A stretch of 64,000 nt of DNA. Source: Glaciecola sp048820975. Its GTDB lineage: Bacteria; Pseudomonadota; Gammaproteobacteria; Enterobacterales; Alteromonadaceae. This document shows positions 17,536 to 26,471 of the stretch, one piece after another. Within the stretch, counting starts at the first letter, position 1; every line of letters begins with the position of its first letter. Location of the stretch: positions 653,109 to 717,108 of the forward strand of contig NZ_JBMEUF010000002.1 of NCBI RefSeq assembly GCF_048820975.1. The letters are read 5' to 3'. The notes under the pieces are model-generated. The model made no database searches, was not told the origin of the DNA, and was given only the letters and a program-made list of their open reading frames with translations. Both the position numbers and the translations under genes were made by a program.

Positions 17536-20193
17536 TTATTCAGCACTGAATACTATGTTATCCAGTTGGATAACCACACCAATTTGCTCGTTGCTCCATG
17601 GTTGAGGAACAACCACTAGCGGTGCGGTTACATAGTTAATGGTTAACGGGTTGTCAGAGTTTCTTGTCAGCAAATCAGCAACGCTATAAGTATAGGTTTG
17701 CCATTCACCAACGACAGGTGCAATTCCTTCATTGCTGTCGGTTAGTGCTACATCTCCTGTACCACATGGCCAGCCACAATCTATCTTCATTGCCCAGCTA
17801 GTAATGCCAGCGGGTTGTTCTACCACTTTCATATCAAATGAAAACGTGCCGTTTTGGTAATCGGTTAAATCTAGAGGGTTATCAAAAATTAACTCACTTA
17901 CAGTCTCGCCGCCAAAGTATGTATGTTGAACTACATTACCGTGGTCGCCACCGCCATCAACGACTTCTTGCGTTACTTTATCAGTTTGACCGGCGCTCCA
18001 ACCTGATACAGCATCATTGAATACCACCATATCGTCTACACTTGGCGTCACTTCGTCCGTTGCACGTTTGAAACGAATGTTGTCCAATTGTATAACAACG
18101 CCAATTTGTTCGTTACTCCATGGTTGAGGAACAATAACTAATGGGGCGGTTACACTGTCAATCGCTAATGGGTTGTCACTGTTTAGAGTTAATAATTCAG
18201 CAATGCTGAATCGATAAGTTTGCCACACGCCCACTTCTGGGATCACGCCGTCTAAATTCGACTCTAAATCAACATCTCCAGTACCACAAGGCCATCCACA
18301 ATCTATTTTCATAGCCCAACTTAAAATGCCGTCAGGCTGTTCAACTATCTTGAGGTCAAATTCAATCGTACCATCATTAAAATCTGATAAATCCTTAGCC
18401 GAGTCAAAAATTAGTTCACTGACAGTTTCGCCGCCTATATAAGTGTGTTGAACTACATTACCGTGATCGCCACTGCCATCTACAATTTCTTGATTTACTT
18501 TGTCAGCTTGCCCCGCATACCAGCCATTAATTTCTTCTTCAAATACAACCAATGAAGTCGACTCTTCTGGTTGCTCAGCTACCTCAGCAGCACTGAACTT
18601 AATGTTATCAAGTTGAATAACTACGCCAATTTGCTCGTTACTCCATGGCTGAGGAACAATTACTAACGGTGTTGTTACACTATCGATTGTTAACGCATAT
18701 CCGCTATTTAATGTCATTAACTCTGCAACACTAAATTTGTATGTTTGCCATTCACCAACAACAGGTGTAATGCCATCCAAGTTGTCGGTTAGTGCTACAT
18801 CGCCTGTACCACATGGCCAACCACAATCAATTTTCATTGCCCAACCCGCTATACCGTCTGGTTCTGTAACAATTTTAAGGTCAAATTGAAAGGTCCCGTC
18901 TTGGTAATCAGACAGATCTTGAGCTTCGTCAAAAACTAACTCACTAACCGTTTCACCTGCGATATAATTGTGTTGAATAACATTGTTATGACCGTCTCCA
19001 CCGTCAACGATCGTTTGCTCAACTTTACCTGATTGCCCGGCGGTCCAGCCTACGATTTCTTCTTCAAAAATGATTTTATCTTCAATGATAGGGTTTTCAG
19101 ATACAGGTACCTCATAGACGACTTTGTTTCCATCAGTCCAGCCTGGCATTTCATCTAACTTGACGACATTGTCGGCGTTATAGAGTGTTCTGATATCTGA
19201 ATTTGAGTTGTGCTCATACGTTAACTCAGACCAACTCATCACAAACGTCCATAATGGTTGCTCGGTTAATAATTCTGGAGTAGGTAAGTGCTGCACTTCA
19301 CCCATGGCAATTGGTTTATCCCCAGCCTTGGCAACCATTGCATCATATTTGGTTTGCGTAAACATAGTGCCGTCGGTGCCATAAATATCGATAGATAATA
19401 GATCCCAATAGTCAGAGCCTGGATCATAATCAACTAAGTCTTGTTCTAAAGTACCGAAGTCCTGAACATTCCATATAAATGTTAAATTTGTTAAATCTTT
19501 TTCGTTGACGAGATAGTCATGCGTTAAGCGATATAACTCAGGTGTATTTGTTTTTTCGGTTTCATTTTTTGAGGACCACCAAAATAGCGTTTGATTCATT
19601 TCATGGAACGGACGAAATAGAACTCGAACCCCCTTTTTATTCAAATAATCTAAATGAAAGGCCATATCGTCTAAACGGTCTTTCCAGACGGTATTAAGGT
19701 CACCACCGTCCGTCAAAAGACTAGACCATTCATCTGGAGACAGTTCATAGTGCATACCGCCATCATTCCAACCACAGGTTTCTTCTGTTGTTGGTGGGCA
19801 AACGTGCATCATTATGTTGATTAACATGCCCTGCTTCCAGCGTTTCTCTGCCTCTAGGATCATCTGTAGGCGACTGTCCACGTCATATTGTGAAAATAAA
19901 AAATCGCCACTCCATAGACCCGGCCAAACCCCTGCAGTTTTGGCAACTTCTTCTGTCCATTTATCAGGATCGCTATTTGGCTCCCTATTATGGACACCAA
20001 CTACCGTTTTATTTCCTTTAATAGAATTCAAATAGTTCAACATTACTGGCTCAAGCAAGCGATTGTCTTCTACTGGCTGCTGCCCTACTTCCTCTACCTC
20101 TGGCGTAAATTCGATTGTAGGCTCTTCGTTACCGCAACCACTAATTAGTGCACAAAAGCTAAACGCTGTACCTAATTTCAGTAAATTGTTCAT
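17536..20193 (-). CDS. GH26 endo-beta-mannanase lipoprotein with three C-terminal repeats
   Basis: An 885-residue protein with a lipobox LISGC (Cys 20) and an acidic linker. Residues 45-345 form the GH26 catalytic domain. Its acid/base Glu is in FRPFHEMN (E198) and the nucleophile Glu in AMGEVQHLP (E299), and the active-site aromatics in TLFWW are present. Residues about 374-535, 549-710 and 723-885 are three copies of a ~162-residue beta-rich domain, each with IDCGWPCGTGDV and VPQPWSNEQIGVVIQLDNI. These resemble galactose-binding-like (ExoP-type) domains and probably bind polysaccharide. The protein should sit on the outer membrane and cut beta-mannan to manno-oligosaccharides, mainly mannobiose. 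An operator palindrome lies 87 bases upstream. Confidence 0.9.
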   Translation of the reverse strand: MNNLLKLGTAFSFCALISGCGNEEPTIEFTPEVEEVGQQPVEDNRLLEPVMLNYLNSIKGNKTVVGVHNREPNSDPDKWTEEVAKTAGVWPGLWSGDFLFSQYDVDSRLQMILEAEKRWKQGMLINIMMHVCPPTTEETCGWNDGGMHYELSPDEWSSLLTDGGDLNTVWKDRLDDMAFHLDYLNKKGVRVLFRPFHEMNQTLFWWSSKNETEKTNTPELYRLTHDYLVNEKDLTNLTFIWNVQDFGTLEQDLVDYDPGSDYWDLLSIDIYGTDGTMFTQTKYDAMVAKAGDKPIAMGEVQHLPTPELLTEQPLWTFVMSWSELTYEHNSNSDIRTLYNADNVVKLDEMPGWTDGNKVVYEVPVSENPIIEDKIIFEEEIVGWTAGQSGKVEQTIVDGGDGHNNVIQHNYIAGETVSELVFDEAQDLSDYQDGTFQFDLKIVTEPDGIAGWAMKIDCGWPCGTGDVALTDNLDGITPVVGEWQTYKFSVAELMTLNSGYALTIDSVTTPLVIVPQPWSNEQIGVVIQLDNIKFSAAEVAEQPEESTSLVVFEEEINGWYAGQADKVNQEIVDGSGDHGNVVQHTYIGGETVSELIFDSAKDLSDFNDGTIEFDLKIVEQPDGILSWAMKIDCGWPCGTGDVDLESNLDGVIPEVGVWQTYRFSIAELLTLNSDNPLAIDSVTAPLVIVPQPWSNEQIGVVIQLDNIRFKRATDEVTPSVDDMVVFNDAVSGWSAGQTDKVTQEVVDGGGDHGNVVQHTYFGGETVSELIFDNPLDLTDYQNGTFSFDMKVVEQPAGITSWAMKIDCGWPCGTGDVALTDSNEGIAPVVGEWQTYTYSVADLLTRNSDNPLTINYVTAPLVVVPQPWSNEQIGVVIQLDNIVFSAE
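17539..19074 (-). repeat. Three tandem ~486-bp coding repeats
   Basis: The three binding-like domains of the mannanase are similar at both protein and DNA level; for example GATTGTGGNTGGCC-type and CCATGGAGNAACGAGCAAAT-type stretches recur in each. This indicates internal duplication rather than independent recruitment. Copies lie at about 18589-19074, 18064-18549 and 17539-18027. Confidence 0.85.
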
Positions 20194-20279
20194 ATCAACC
20201 CCGTCTTATTATTAGTTTAATCTTTTTTACTGTGAAATAACGCATTTTTTATACGTATTAAAGTCACATTAAACAATAA

Positions 20280-20293
20280 TGTAATCGGTTACA
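20280..20293. promoter_or_regulatory. LacI-type operator, TGTAATCGGTTACA
   Basis: One mismatch from the consensus palindrome, 87 bases before the mannanase ATG. Confidence 0.8.
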
Positions 20294-20426
20294 ATATTTT
20301 TTACATAAATTTTAAAAATTGCCGGTTAGAGTTACACTTTTTTAACAAAAGTAGTTGATAAAGACCAATTTTTCATCTAAATTCACAAAAACCAACTATA
20401 AAAGCGTATTTTTTTTAACTTTTAAT

Positions 20427-20440
20427 TGTAACCGGTTACA
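20427..20440. promoter_or_regulatory. LacI-type operator, perfect TGTAACCGGTTACA
   Basis: A perfect copy of the palindrome, 68 bases before the receptor gene's ATG. Confidence 0.85.
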
Positions 20441-20508
20441 AAAGTTGCTTACTATGAAGTAAATTGAACATATGTTAGATTTTGAAAACAGCAGGGTAGA
20501 ATAATAAT

Positions 20509-23451
20509 ATGAAACTAAAAAAATCGATTTTGGCTACCAGCATAGCGCTTGGATTTATAAGTACAGGTCATGCTCAAGAAGTCACAGAAGATACAAAGGC
20601 CGACGTAGAAGTTATTTCAGTAAAGGGAGTTAGAGGCTCTAGCATTCGTTCTATTTATAATAAAAGAAACGCGGCATCAGTTATAGAGTCCATTTCAGCT
20701 GAAGACATCGGCAAACTCCCTGATATAACAATCGCTGATTCACTTCAGCGTGTAACCGGTGTCCAAATATCTCGTTCTGCTGGTGAAGGCGCCCAAGTAA
20801 ATGTCCGTGGTTTATCTCAAGTTACCACCCTCTTAAATGGTGAACAATTCATTAGCGCTGGTTCAATTACTGGCCTACAACCGGATTATGGTGATGTACC
20901 CGCTGAATTATTGGGTGGCGTAGAGGTCTATAAATCCGCCGAATCAAAATTAATGTCTTCTGGAATCTCAGGTACCATAAATTTAAAGAGTCGTCGGCCC
21001 CTTGATCTTGAAGACGATGGGTTTACTGTCTTAGCTTCTGGAGAAGTCTCTAATGGAAACTACACCGAAGAAGATGGACAAAAAGCGGTTTTGTTCACTG
21101 GTTATAAAGGTGACGACTTTGGTGTAATAATCACTGCAACTCATTCAGATGCAACTTTAGCAAATTTCAGATACGGCATGATGAGTGATTATGTTTATAG
21201 AAGCTTTAGAGAAGATCTGGACGGCGACGGCGAAATAGACGCATTTTTAGGTAATATTGATTATGGAATTACTAACAAAAAAGCAATGCGGGAACGAACT
21301 GGTGCGTCATTGTCATTCCAATACAATATTAGCGACGACCTTGAGTTTGTAGGTGATGTATTTTATACAGAGATGGAAAACAACGACTTGCTGAATGGTT
21401 TAGTCGTCGACAATGCGTGGTCTAAGTGGAGTAACTTTATCCAACCAATTGACTTAACTAGTCGTGGCAACGAAGGAAACGTTGATGAAGGATACGAAGG
21501 AGAACAATACTTCACTACAAACTATTTTAATGTTCATGCACCTCGCGTAATGTCAAAAGGAGAAGCTGTATCTAGTGAACGTGACTCTTTAAACGCAAAC
21601 ATACAATTTAACTTTATGTTGGGTGACCAATTTAGTGGTGCATTACGTTTTATACATGGCGAAGCTTATAGCCATACAACAAACAACTATGCCGATGCGT
21701 TTGTTACATCTGGCGCGCAACAAAATCTTTACAGTAAAGTTGATGGCGTGCAAGAAGTCGTAAATCCTGGAGGTTGGGGCCCGGAAGATATAGTTGTTGA
21801 AGTCGACATGCGTGGACAACACCCAACTATGGTATTCCCAGAAGGTTTTGGCAATGACTTGAGTCAATACGCTCTAGTGTCAACTTTTTCAGAACGAAAT
21901 AGTGAAAATGAAGCCAAACTTGACGCTCTTCGATTCGATGGTAAATACGAATTTGAAGACTCATATGGATTCATCGATACTTTAGAGCTGGAATTTGGAG
22001 CTCGTTATGCCAAACGAGAAGTTGAATCACTCGCATATGATTTGGCAGCGCCTTTCACTCGTAAACTAAATGATAATAGTGGTGAGATCGTAACCGCTTA
22101 CGCAAAATGGAAAGATGCTGGCCTATCAATTGATGGAGGTTCAGGTGACACCATTGGTCGTTATGTAGGGTATGAAGAGTTAGACTCTTTAGGGTACATA
22201 ACTCAAGTTTCAGATTTCGGCCCTGCGTCAGACGGAAGTACCTTCTATTTTATTGATCCTCAAACCATGGCTAACGCCATGGAATTCCAAAACGCAATCT
22301 ACGATGGAAATGTAAGAGCTCCTAGGTGGTTTAGCTCATATAAAGTTGCAGAAACAAGCTCAACTTTCTACCTACAAACTAACTTTACTGGAGAAATAGG
22401 GTTACCATTTAGAGCAAACATTGGTGTTCAAGGTGTAGGTAGTGAAATTGATGTCACGAACTATGCAGGGGGAAATAGTGGTAATTCATATTTAGTCGTC
22501 GATGATATCAGATACAACTCCATAGCAGGAACACCAGGGCCTAGAACAGGCACGATTGTCACAACTAAACGAACAATGGACTTCCTACCAAGAGCGAACT
22601 TTACTTTTGATTTAAGTGACGACTTTGTTATGAGATTATCATACACCGAAAACCTAACACAACTTGATGCCAGTCGACTTGGACAAGGTGAAGAAGTAAC
22701 AATGACCGCTTATGGAACTGAAGAGTTGCAAGGTGTTTTTCAGGCTCAGAGATTAACTCGCAACGGCTCTCCATTATTAGAACCATGGAAGTCAAAGAAC
22801 TTAGATTTAAGCTTCGAATGGTACTTTAACGACGAAGGTATAATGAGTTTAGGCTTATACAAATTAGACATCGAAAGCTTCCCCACTACAGTAAACACGG
22901 AAGTTGAGGGTGTTGCGGATTCAGATGGTGTAATTCGTAACAACGGTATACCGGCAAACTATTGGGTTAATGGCGACGGTGCTGGCTTACAAGGGGTTGA
23001 AATTGGCTATAATCAAGCTTTCGACTTCTTACCCGGTGCGTGGAGTGGCTTAGGGTCAACGGTTAACTATACGTGGGCAGATGGCGAAGGAGGCTCAAGA
23101 GATTATTACGGTAAAGAACTGATCATGCCAGGTATATCTGAACACCAGTTTAACGCAATTCTGTGGTATCAATATGGCGATTTACAAGCTCGTATAGCAT
23201 ACAACTACCGTAGTGAACGATTCAACGGTACGATAGGAGCAGATGGTCACAACCTTGCTTACATGACAAGCCCTACAAAGTTCGTCGACATCTCGGTTAA
23301 TTATCAGTTGACTGAAAATATCGAGCTTTACGCTCAAGGTCAAAATGTCACTGAGGAGTACGAAAGTACCTATATGCAATGGGCGGACGTGACAACTAAC
23401 CAAAATGTATTTGAATCAAGATACACACTTGGTATCCGTGCACGCTTTTAA
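20509..23451 (+). CDS. TonB-dependent receptor for manno-oligosaccharides
   Basis: A 980-residue outer-membrane receptor with a signal peptide ending GHAQE. A probable TonB-box-like stretch (VEVISVKGVRGS) is followed by the plug (SAEDIGKLPDITIADSLQRVTGVQI, NVRGLSQVTTLLNGEQF, VEVYKSAES). The rest is a 22-strand barrel ending in an aromatic residue (LGIRARF). The SVKGVRGS...GKLPD type start is that of the Proteobacterial carbohydrate receptors that work without a SusD partner. By context it imports mannan fragments made by the neighbouring mannanase. An operator lies 68 bases upstream and a terminator follows. Confidence 0.92.
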   Translation: MKLKKSILATSIALGFISTGHAQEVTEDTKADVEVISVKGVRGSSIRSIYNKRNAASVIESISAEDIGKLPDITIADSLQRVTGVQISRSAGEGAQVNVRGLSQVTTLLNGEQFISAGSITGLQPDYGDVPAELLGGVEVYKSAESKLMSSGISGTINLKSRRPLDLEDDGFTVLASGEVSNGNYTEEDGQKAVLFTGYKGDDFGVIITATHSDATLANFRYGMMSDYVYRSFREDLDGDGEIDAFLGNIDYGITNKKAMRERTGASLSFQYNISDDLEFVGDVFYTEMENNDLLNGLVVDNAWSKWSNFIQPIDLTSRGNEGNVDEGYEGEQYFTTNYFNVHAPRVMSKGEAVSSERDSLNANIQFNFMLGDQFSGALRFIHGEAYSHTTNNYADAFVTSGAQQNLYSKVDGVQEVVNPGGWGPEDIVVEVDMRGQHPTMVFPEGFGNDLSQYALVSTFSERNSENEAKLDALRFDGKYEFEDSYGFIDTLELEFGARYAKREVESLAYDLAAPFTRKLNDNSGEIVTAYAKWKDAGLSIDGGSGDTIGRYVGYEELDSLGYITQVSDFGPASDGSTFYFIDPQTMANAMEFQNAIYDGNVRAPRWFSSYKVAETSSTFYLQTNFTGEIGLPFRANIGVQGVGSEIDVTNYAGGNSGNSYLVVDDIRYNSIAGTPGPRTGTIVTTKRTMDFLPRANFTFDLSDDFVMRLSYTENLTQLDASRLGQGEEVTMTAYGTEELQGVFQAQRLTRNGSPLLEPWKSKNLDLSFEWYFNDEGIMSLGLYKLDIESFPTTVNTEVEGVADSDGVIRNNGIPANYWVNGDGAGLQGVEIGYNQAFDFLPGAWSGLGSTVNYTWADGEGGSRDYYGKELIMPGISEHQFNAILWYQYGDLQARIAYNYRSERFNGTIGADGHNLAYMTSPTKFVDISVNYQLTENIELYAQGQNVTEEYESTYMQWADVTTNQNVFESRYTLGIRARF

Positions 23452-23476
23452 TAGCAGCACTAAATAAAACTTAAGT

Positions 23477-23502
23477 GGCCCGGTCAAGTCCGGGCCTTTT
23501 TT
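23477..23502 (+). terminator. Intrinsic terminator after the receptor gene
   Basis: A 7-bp GC-rich stem (GGCCCGG with CCGGGCC), a six-base loop and six T residues. It lies between the receptor stop and the start of the next gene, so the downstream GH5-like gene depends on read-through or its own promoter. Confidence 0.9.
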
Positions 23503-23522
23503 CATCAAGATACGTAACTATT

Positions 23523-25190
23523 ATGAAATATTATTTAACACTAATTGCCCTTTTAGTCGGATGCGGTGCCAACGAAGATTTAAAACCTGCAGATGTACAA
23601 TTGTTAATGAGTAACGAAAGTATAAGCCAATACAAGCCATTGGAATTAAGCACAGAATTTAAAGCGAGCTGGAAAGACCCATACAATTCCAACGACGTAA
23701 TGACTGACTTAAAAATAAAAACTCCAAGTGGTAAGTCTTTATTACTACCTGGGTACTTCCAATCTGGAACGCCAGGCGAAGCGTCTATATGGTCATTTAA
23801 ACTAGCACCAAAAGAAATTGGAACATATACAGTTTCATCTATTGCCTATGATAATGGAAAATTAATCGGAGAATCTCAACCAACAACTTTTGTTTCTACA
23901 GCGTCTCAATCACAAGGCTTCATTGAGTCTAATAACATCTGGTCTTTTAAATACAGTAATGGTGAAGTGTTTAGAGGGATAGGTGAAAACTTTGGCTGGG
24001 AAGCTCGTGACCAAGACGATTCAAAATATTTCAAAGATCTTCATGAAGATAAACGGTTTAACTACGACACAATGTTACAAAAGTTAAGCGCGAACGGAGC
24101 GAATATATTCCGGACATGGATGATTTATTGGAATTTACCAATCGATTGGAATACGGTGAAAAATTCGGCTCGATATTCCGACAACAAAAAACGATTTAAT
24201 GACAGTGCCGTTACTCGAATGAACGAGCTAGTAAGCCTTACTGAACAATATAATATCAAAATGATATTGTCATTAGACAGTCACGCTGGTTTTGATGATT
24301 TCGCCTGGCCTTTTAACTCGTACAATAAAACGACCAATGGACCAGCTAAAGATCAAACCGACTTTTTTGTAAACCCTGAAGCAAAGCAACGTTATAAAGA
24401 CAAACTTAGATTCATGGTTGCCAACTGGAGCTATAGCACAGGTATAGCTGCTTGGGAATTTTTCAACGAAGTGGACAATGTAATGTACAACGGCTACGAC
24501 AGAAAAATAGATGACGATATTGTTGTAAACTGGCATGCCGAAATGAGCGAGTACTTATCTAAAATTGATGCACATGGTCACTTAATTACGACCAGTATTT
24601 CACATAGGGATATTGAAGGATTGTTTGATTTGGAACACATAGATCTTAACCAATCCCACTTGTACAAAGTAACCGACCGAATTCCAGAAATCATCAACAA
24701 ATTTGTCTCAAACCATAACAAACCATATTTCGCCGGAGAATTTAGTGCAGAGTGGGACTGGAGTAAAAACTTCGATGAATTCAAAGGTAAAATGATTTCC
24801 GATTTCAAGCGGGGCTTGTGGTACGGTCTATTCTCCCCTACCCCTGTTATGCCATTAAGTTGGTGGTGGGAATATTTTGACGAGCATGGGACTGACACTT
24901 ACTTTGCGAATGTACAAAAGATCAATCGTTTGATGTTAGAAGATGGCAGTCTAGCTAAAATCGAGTGGGCCCCTAACAGTAATGGGCTCTCAGAATTTGC
25001 AGTTCAAACGAAATCAAAAGTTTTTGTGTATGTGGTTAATACAACTGAAACCATTTTGTCTTGGAGCAATCTTTCTCAATTAAAGCTTTCGTCAGTGTAT
25101 AACTGTGACACAGGCAAAATTGAAGTAGGCCATAATCAAAGCCTGAAGCTAAGCTCTGGTGAAAACTTCGTGCTAATTTTCGAGAAGTAA
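23523..25190 (+). CDS. DUF5060/GH5-like glycoside hydrolase lipoprotein
   Basis: A 555-residue lipoprotein (lipobox LLVGCG, Cys 14). Residues about 25-125 form a beta-sandwich like DUF5060. Residues 140-470 look like a GH5-type TIM barrel with FFNEVDN (E316, acid/base candidate) and YFAGEFSAEW (E406, nucleophile candidate), plus TWMIYWNLP and PVMPLSWWWEYF as substrate-cleft aromatics. The C-terminus is a small beta domain. By context it is a second mannan-degrading enzyme, perhaps an exo-mannosidase or mannanase, but the subfamily is not certain. ATG 23523 is preferred because an earlier GTG at 23475 lies in the terminator and would spoil the lipoprotein signal. Confidence 0.75.
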   Translation: MKYYLTLIALLVGCGANEDLKPADVQLLMSNESISQYKPLELSTEFKASWKDPYNSNDVMTDLKIKTPSGKSLLLPGYFQSGTPGEASIWSFKLAPKEIGTYTVSSIAYDNGKLIGESQPTTFVSTASQSQGFIESNNIWSFKYSNGEVFRGIGENFGWEARDQDDSKYFKDLHEDKRFNYDTMLQKLSANGANIFRTWMIYWNLPIDWNTVKNSARYSDNKKRFNDSAVTRMNELVSLTEQYNIKMILSLDSHAGFDDFAWPFNSYNKTTNGPAKDQTDFFVNPEAKQRYKDKLRFMVANWSYSTGIAAWEFFNEVDNVMYNGYDRKIDDDIVVNWHAEMSEYLSKIDAHGHLITTSISHRDIEGLFDLEHIDLNQSHLYKVTDRIPEIINKFVSNHNKPYFAGEFSAEWDWSKNFDEFKGKMISDFKRGLWYGLFSPTPVMPLSWWWEYFDEHGTDTYFANVQKINRLMLEDGSLAKIEWAPNSNGLSEFAVQTKSKVFVYVVNTTETILSWSNLSQLKLSSVYNCDTGKIEVGHNQSLKLSSGENFVLIFEK

Positions 25191-25194
25191 TTCA

Positions 25195-25731
25195 ATGTTT
25201 AAGTATTGCCCCAATTGCGCAAGTGCTGGGATTGATTCGAACGATAACCATATGTGGCTCTGCAAAAATTGTGGTTTTGAATACTTTCATAACGTGGCCG
25301 CTTCTGTCGCGGCCATCATTATTTCAGACAAAGAGGTTCTGTTTACTGTAAGAGAAAAACCTCCCATGAGAGATTATCTAGATCTTCCAGGTGGGTTTGT
25401 TGATCCCAAGGAATCTCTGGAAGATGCACTAAGCAGAGAAGTAAAAGAGGAGCTTGGATTGGAACTAACCAACTGGCAATTTTTTACGTCTTTCCCTAAT
25501 ACCTATCAATATAAAGACGTTACGTACAAAACCTGTGACTCTTTCTTCATTTGTCGGCTAAAGGATAAACCTGAGTTAACCATTGAGGTAAGTGAAATCC
25601 AGTCTTATGAGTGGATGGCACTCAATAAAGTGAACTTCGACCAAATTGGATTTTCATCGGTTAGACACGTTATTAAGCACTTAATAAGAGAATCAGCATA
25701 TTCTTTGAGCCTGATAACCAATACCGCATGA
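25195..25731 (+). CDS. Nudix hydrolase with N-terminal zinc ribbon
   Basis: A 178-residue protein with two CxxC pairs at the start (YCPNC and LCKNC), a zinc ribbon as in NudC-type and related Nudix proteins. A complete Nudix box follows (GGFVDPKES...REVKEELGL), so the metal-dependent diphosphatase site is intact. The substrate cannot be read from sequence; ADP-ribose, NADH, dinucleotide and nucleotide-sugar enzymes all use this fold. The ATG is only four bases after the GH5-like stop, so it is almost surely cotranscribed with that gene. Confidence 0.85.
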   Translation: MFKYCPNCASAGIDSNDNHMWLCKNCGFEYFHNVAASVAAIIISDKEVLFTVREKPPMRDYLDLPGGFVDPKESLEDALSREVKEELGLELTNWQFFTSFPNTYQYKDVTYKTCDSFFICRLKDKPELTIEVSEIQSYEWMALNKVNFDQIGFSSVRHVIKHLIRESAYSLSLITNTA

Positions 25732-25911
25732 CGCCGTTGTGTGATGTATTGTCTGCGTTTCCTGTTATGTCGAAGGTAGAATTCCAAAGAGCTTCCCGTG
25801 CTATGTTGCAGAGGCTATTTTTAACGGGCTGAGGAAACAAGCAACTAAAAAGCTATACATAGATAAAGGCTAGAGTATTAGTTGAAAAAATAACAAGTGA
25901 AACCAACAAAA

Positions 25912-25988
25912 TGGCGCTCCCGACGCGATTCGAACGCGTGACCTTCGGCTTCGGAGGCCGACACTCTATCCAGCTGAGCTACGGGAGC
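25912..25988 (-). tRNA. tRNA-Arg (anticodon CCG)
   Basis: The minus strand folds into a full 77-base cloverleaf. The acceptor stem GCTCCCG pairs with CGGGAGC, followed by discriminator G and an encoded CCA. The anticodon stem TCGGC/GCCGA carries loop CTCCGAA with anticodon CCG at 25952-25954, and the T arm is ACGCG-TTCGAAT-CGCGT. It reads the codon CGG. Its 3' end faces the mannan locus. Confidence 0.97.
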
Positions 25989-26471
25989 ATTTTTGAGAAT
26001 GCGGATGGTATCACAAAATTTATAAACGATGCTACGCGCTTCAACATTCAAGCACTAATCAAATAAAAATTAATTATTTGATACTTTACCTTAATACTTT
26101 CGTATAGTTTTATGACATAGTAAGCATACCTAACGATAAATTTACATAACTAAAATATAACGTTCTTTCGTTATTCTACGTGCATATTTTGGCATTAGTC
26201 ATGCATTACTATTTTAGTATTATCAAAATGTGCCGTTATATTGTCAGTATATAAAAGTAGCTTTTTTATAGAATTTACAGTAAGCCTTTGTAAATATTAA
26301 AAATTAGTAAAAAAGTGTAATCACTAAATAACTGATGAAACCTAAAATGTAAACTTGCAGCTGCGCTTAAATACTTGAAAATATAGGTTTAAGCGTAAGT
26401 AGGAGTTGTTAAGCTATTTTATGTGGTTATAATCACACCAGTTTAACACCTTTAATTAGCAGGAGAATGTT
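25989..26471. other. AT-rich gap upstream of cytochrome c5
   Basis: A 483-base gap with no open frame or RNA gene that I can support. It ends in a good promoter (26406-26433) for the cytochrome gene, and must hold the tRNA-Arg promoter reading leftward near 26000-26060, which I cannot define well. Confidence 0.5.
26406..26433 (+). promoter_or_regulatory. Sigma-70 promoter for the cytochrome c5 gene
   Basis: A TTGTTA box at 26406-26411 and a perfect TATAAT at 26428-26433, 16 bases apart, about 38 bases before the GTG start. Confidence 0.65.

Larger units (their letters stand above)
20194..20508. promoter_or_regulatory. Divergent control region of mannanase and receptor genes
   Basis: A very AT-rich 315-base gap with two operator palindromes 134 bases apart, one nearer to each gene. 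It contains no open frame. Two divergent LacI-controlled promoters are implied, though the -10/-35 boxes are not clear among the AT-rich sequence. Confidence 0.7.

Noticed and set aside
17539..19074. Regularly spaced repeats that could suggest an array
   Set aside because: They are ~486-bp in-frame coding duplications in the mannanase, not CRISPR; no CRISPR-like short repeats were seen anywhere in the window.
23475..23522. Upstream GTG start for the GH5-like gene
   Set aside because: It lies in the receptor gene's terminator and would destroy the lipoprotein signal that begins at ATG 23523.
25732..25911. Possible transposase remnant between the Nudix gene and the tRNA
   Set aside because: Translations in both directions give short fragments with no transposase motif that I can recognise.
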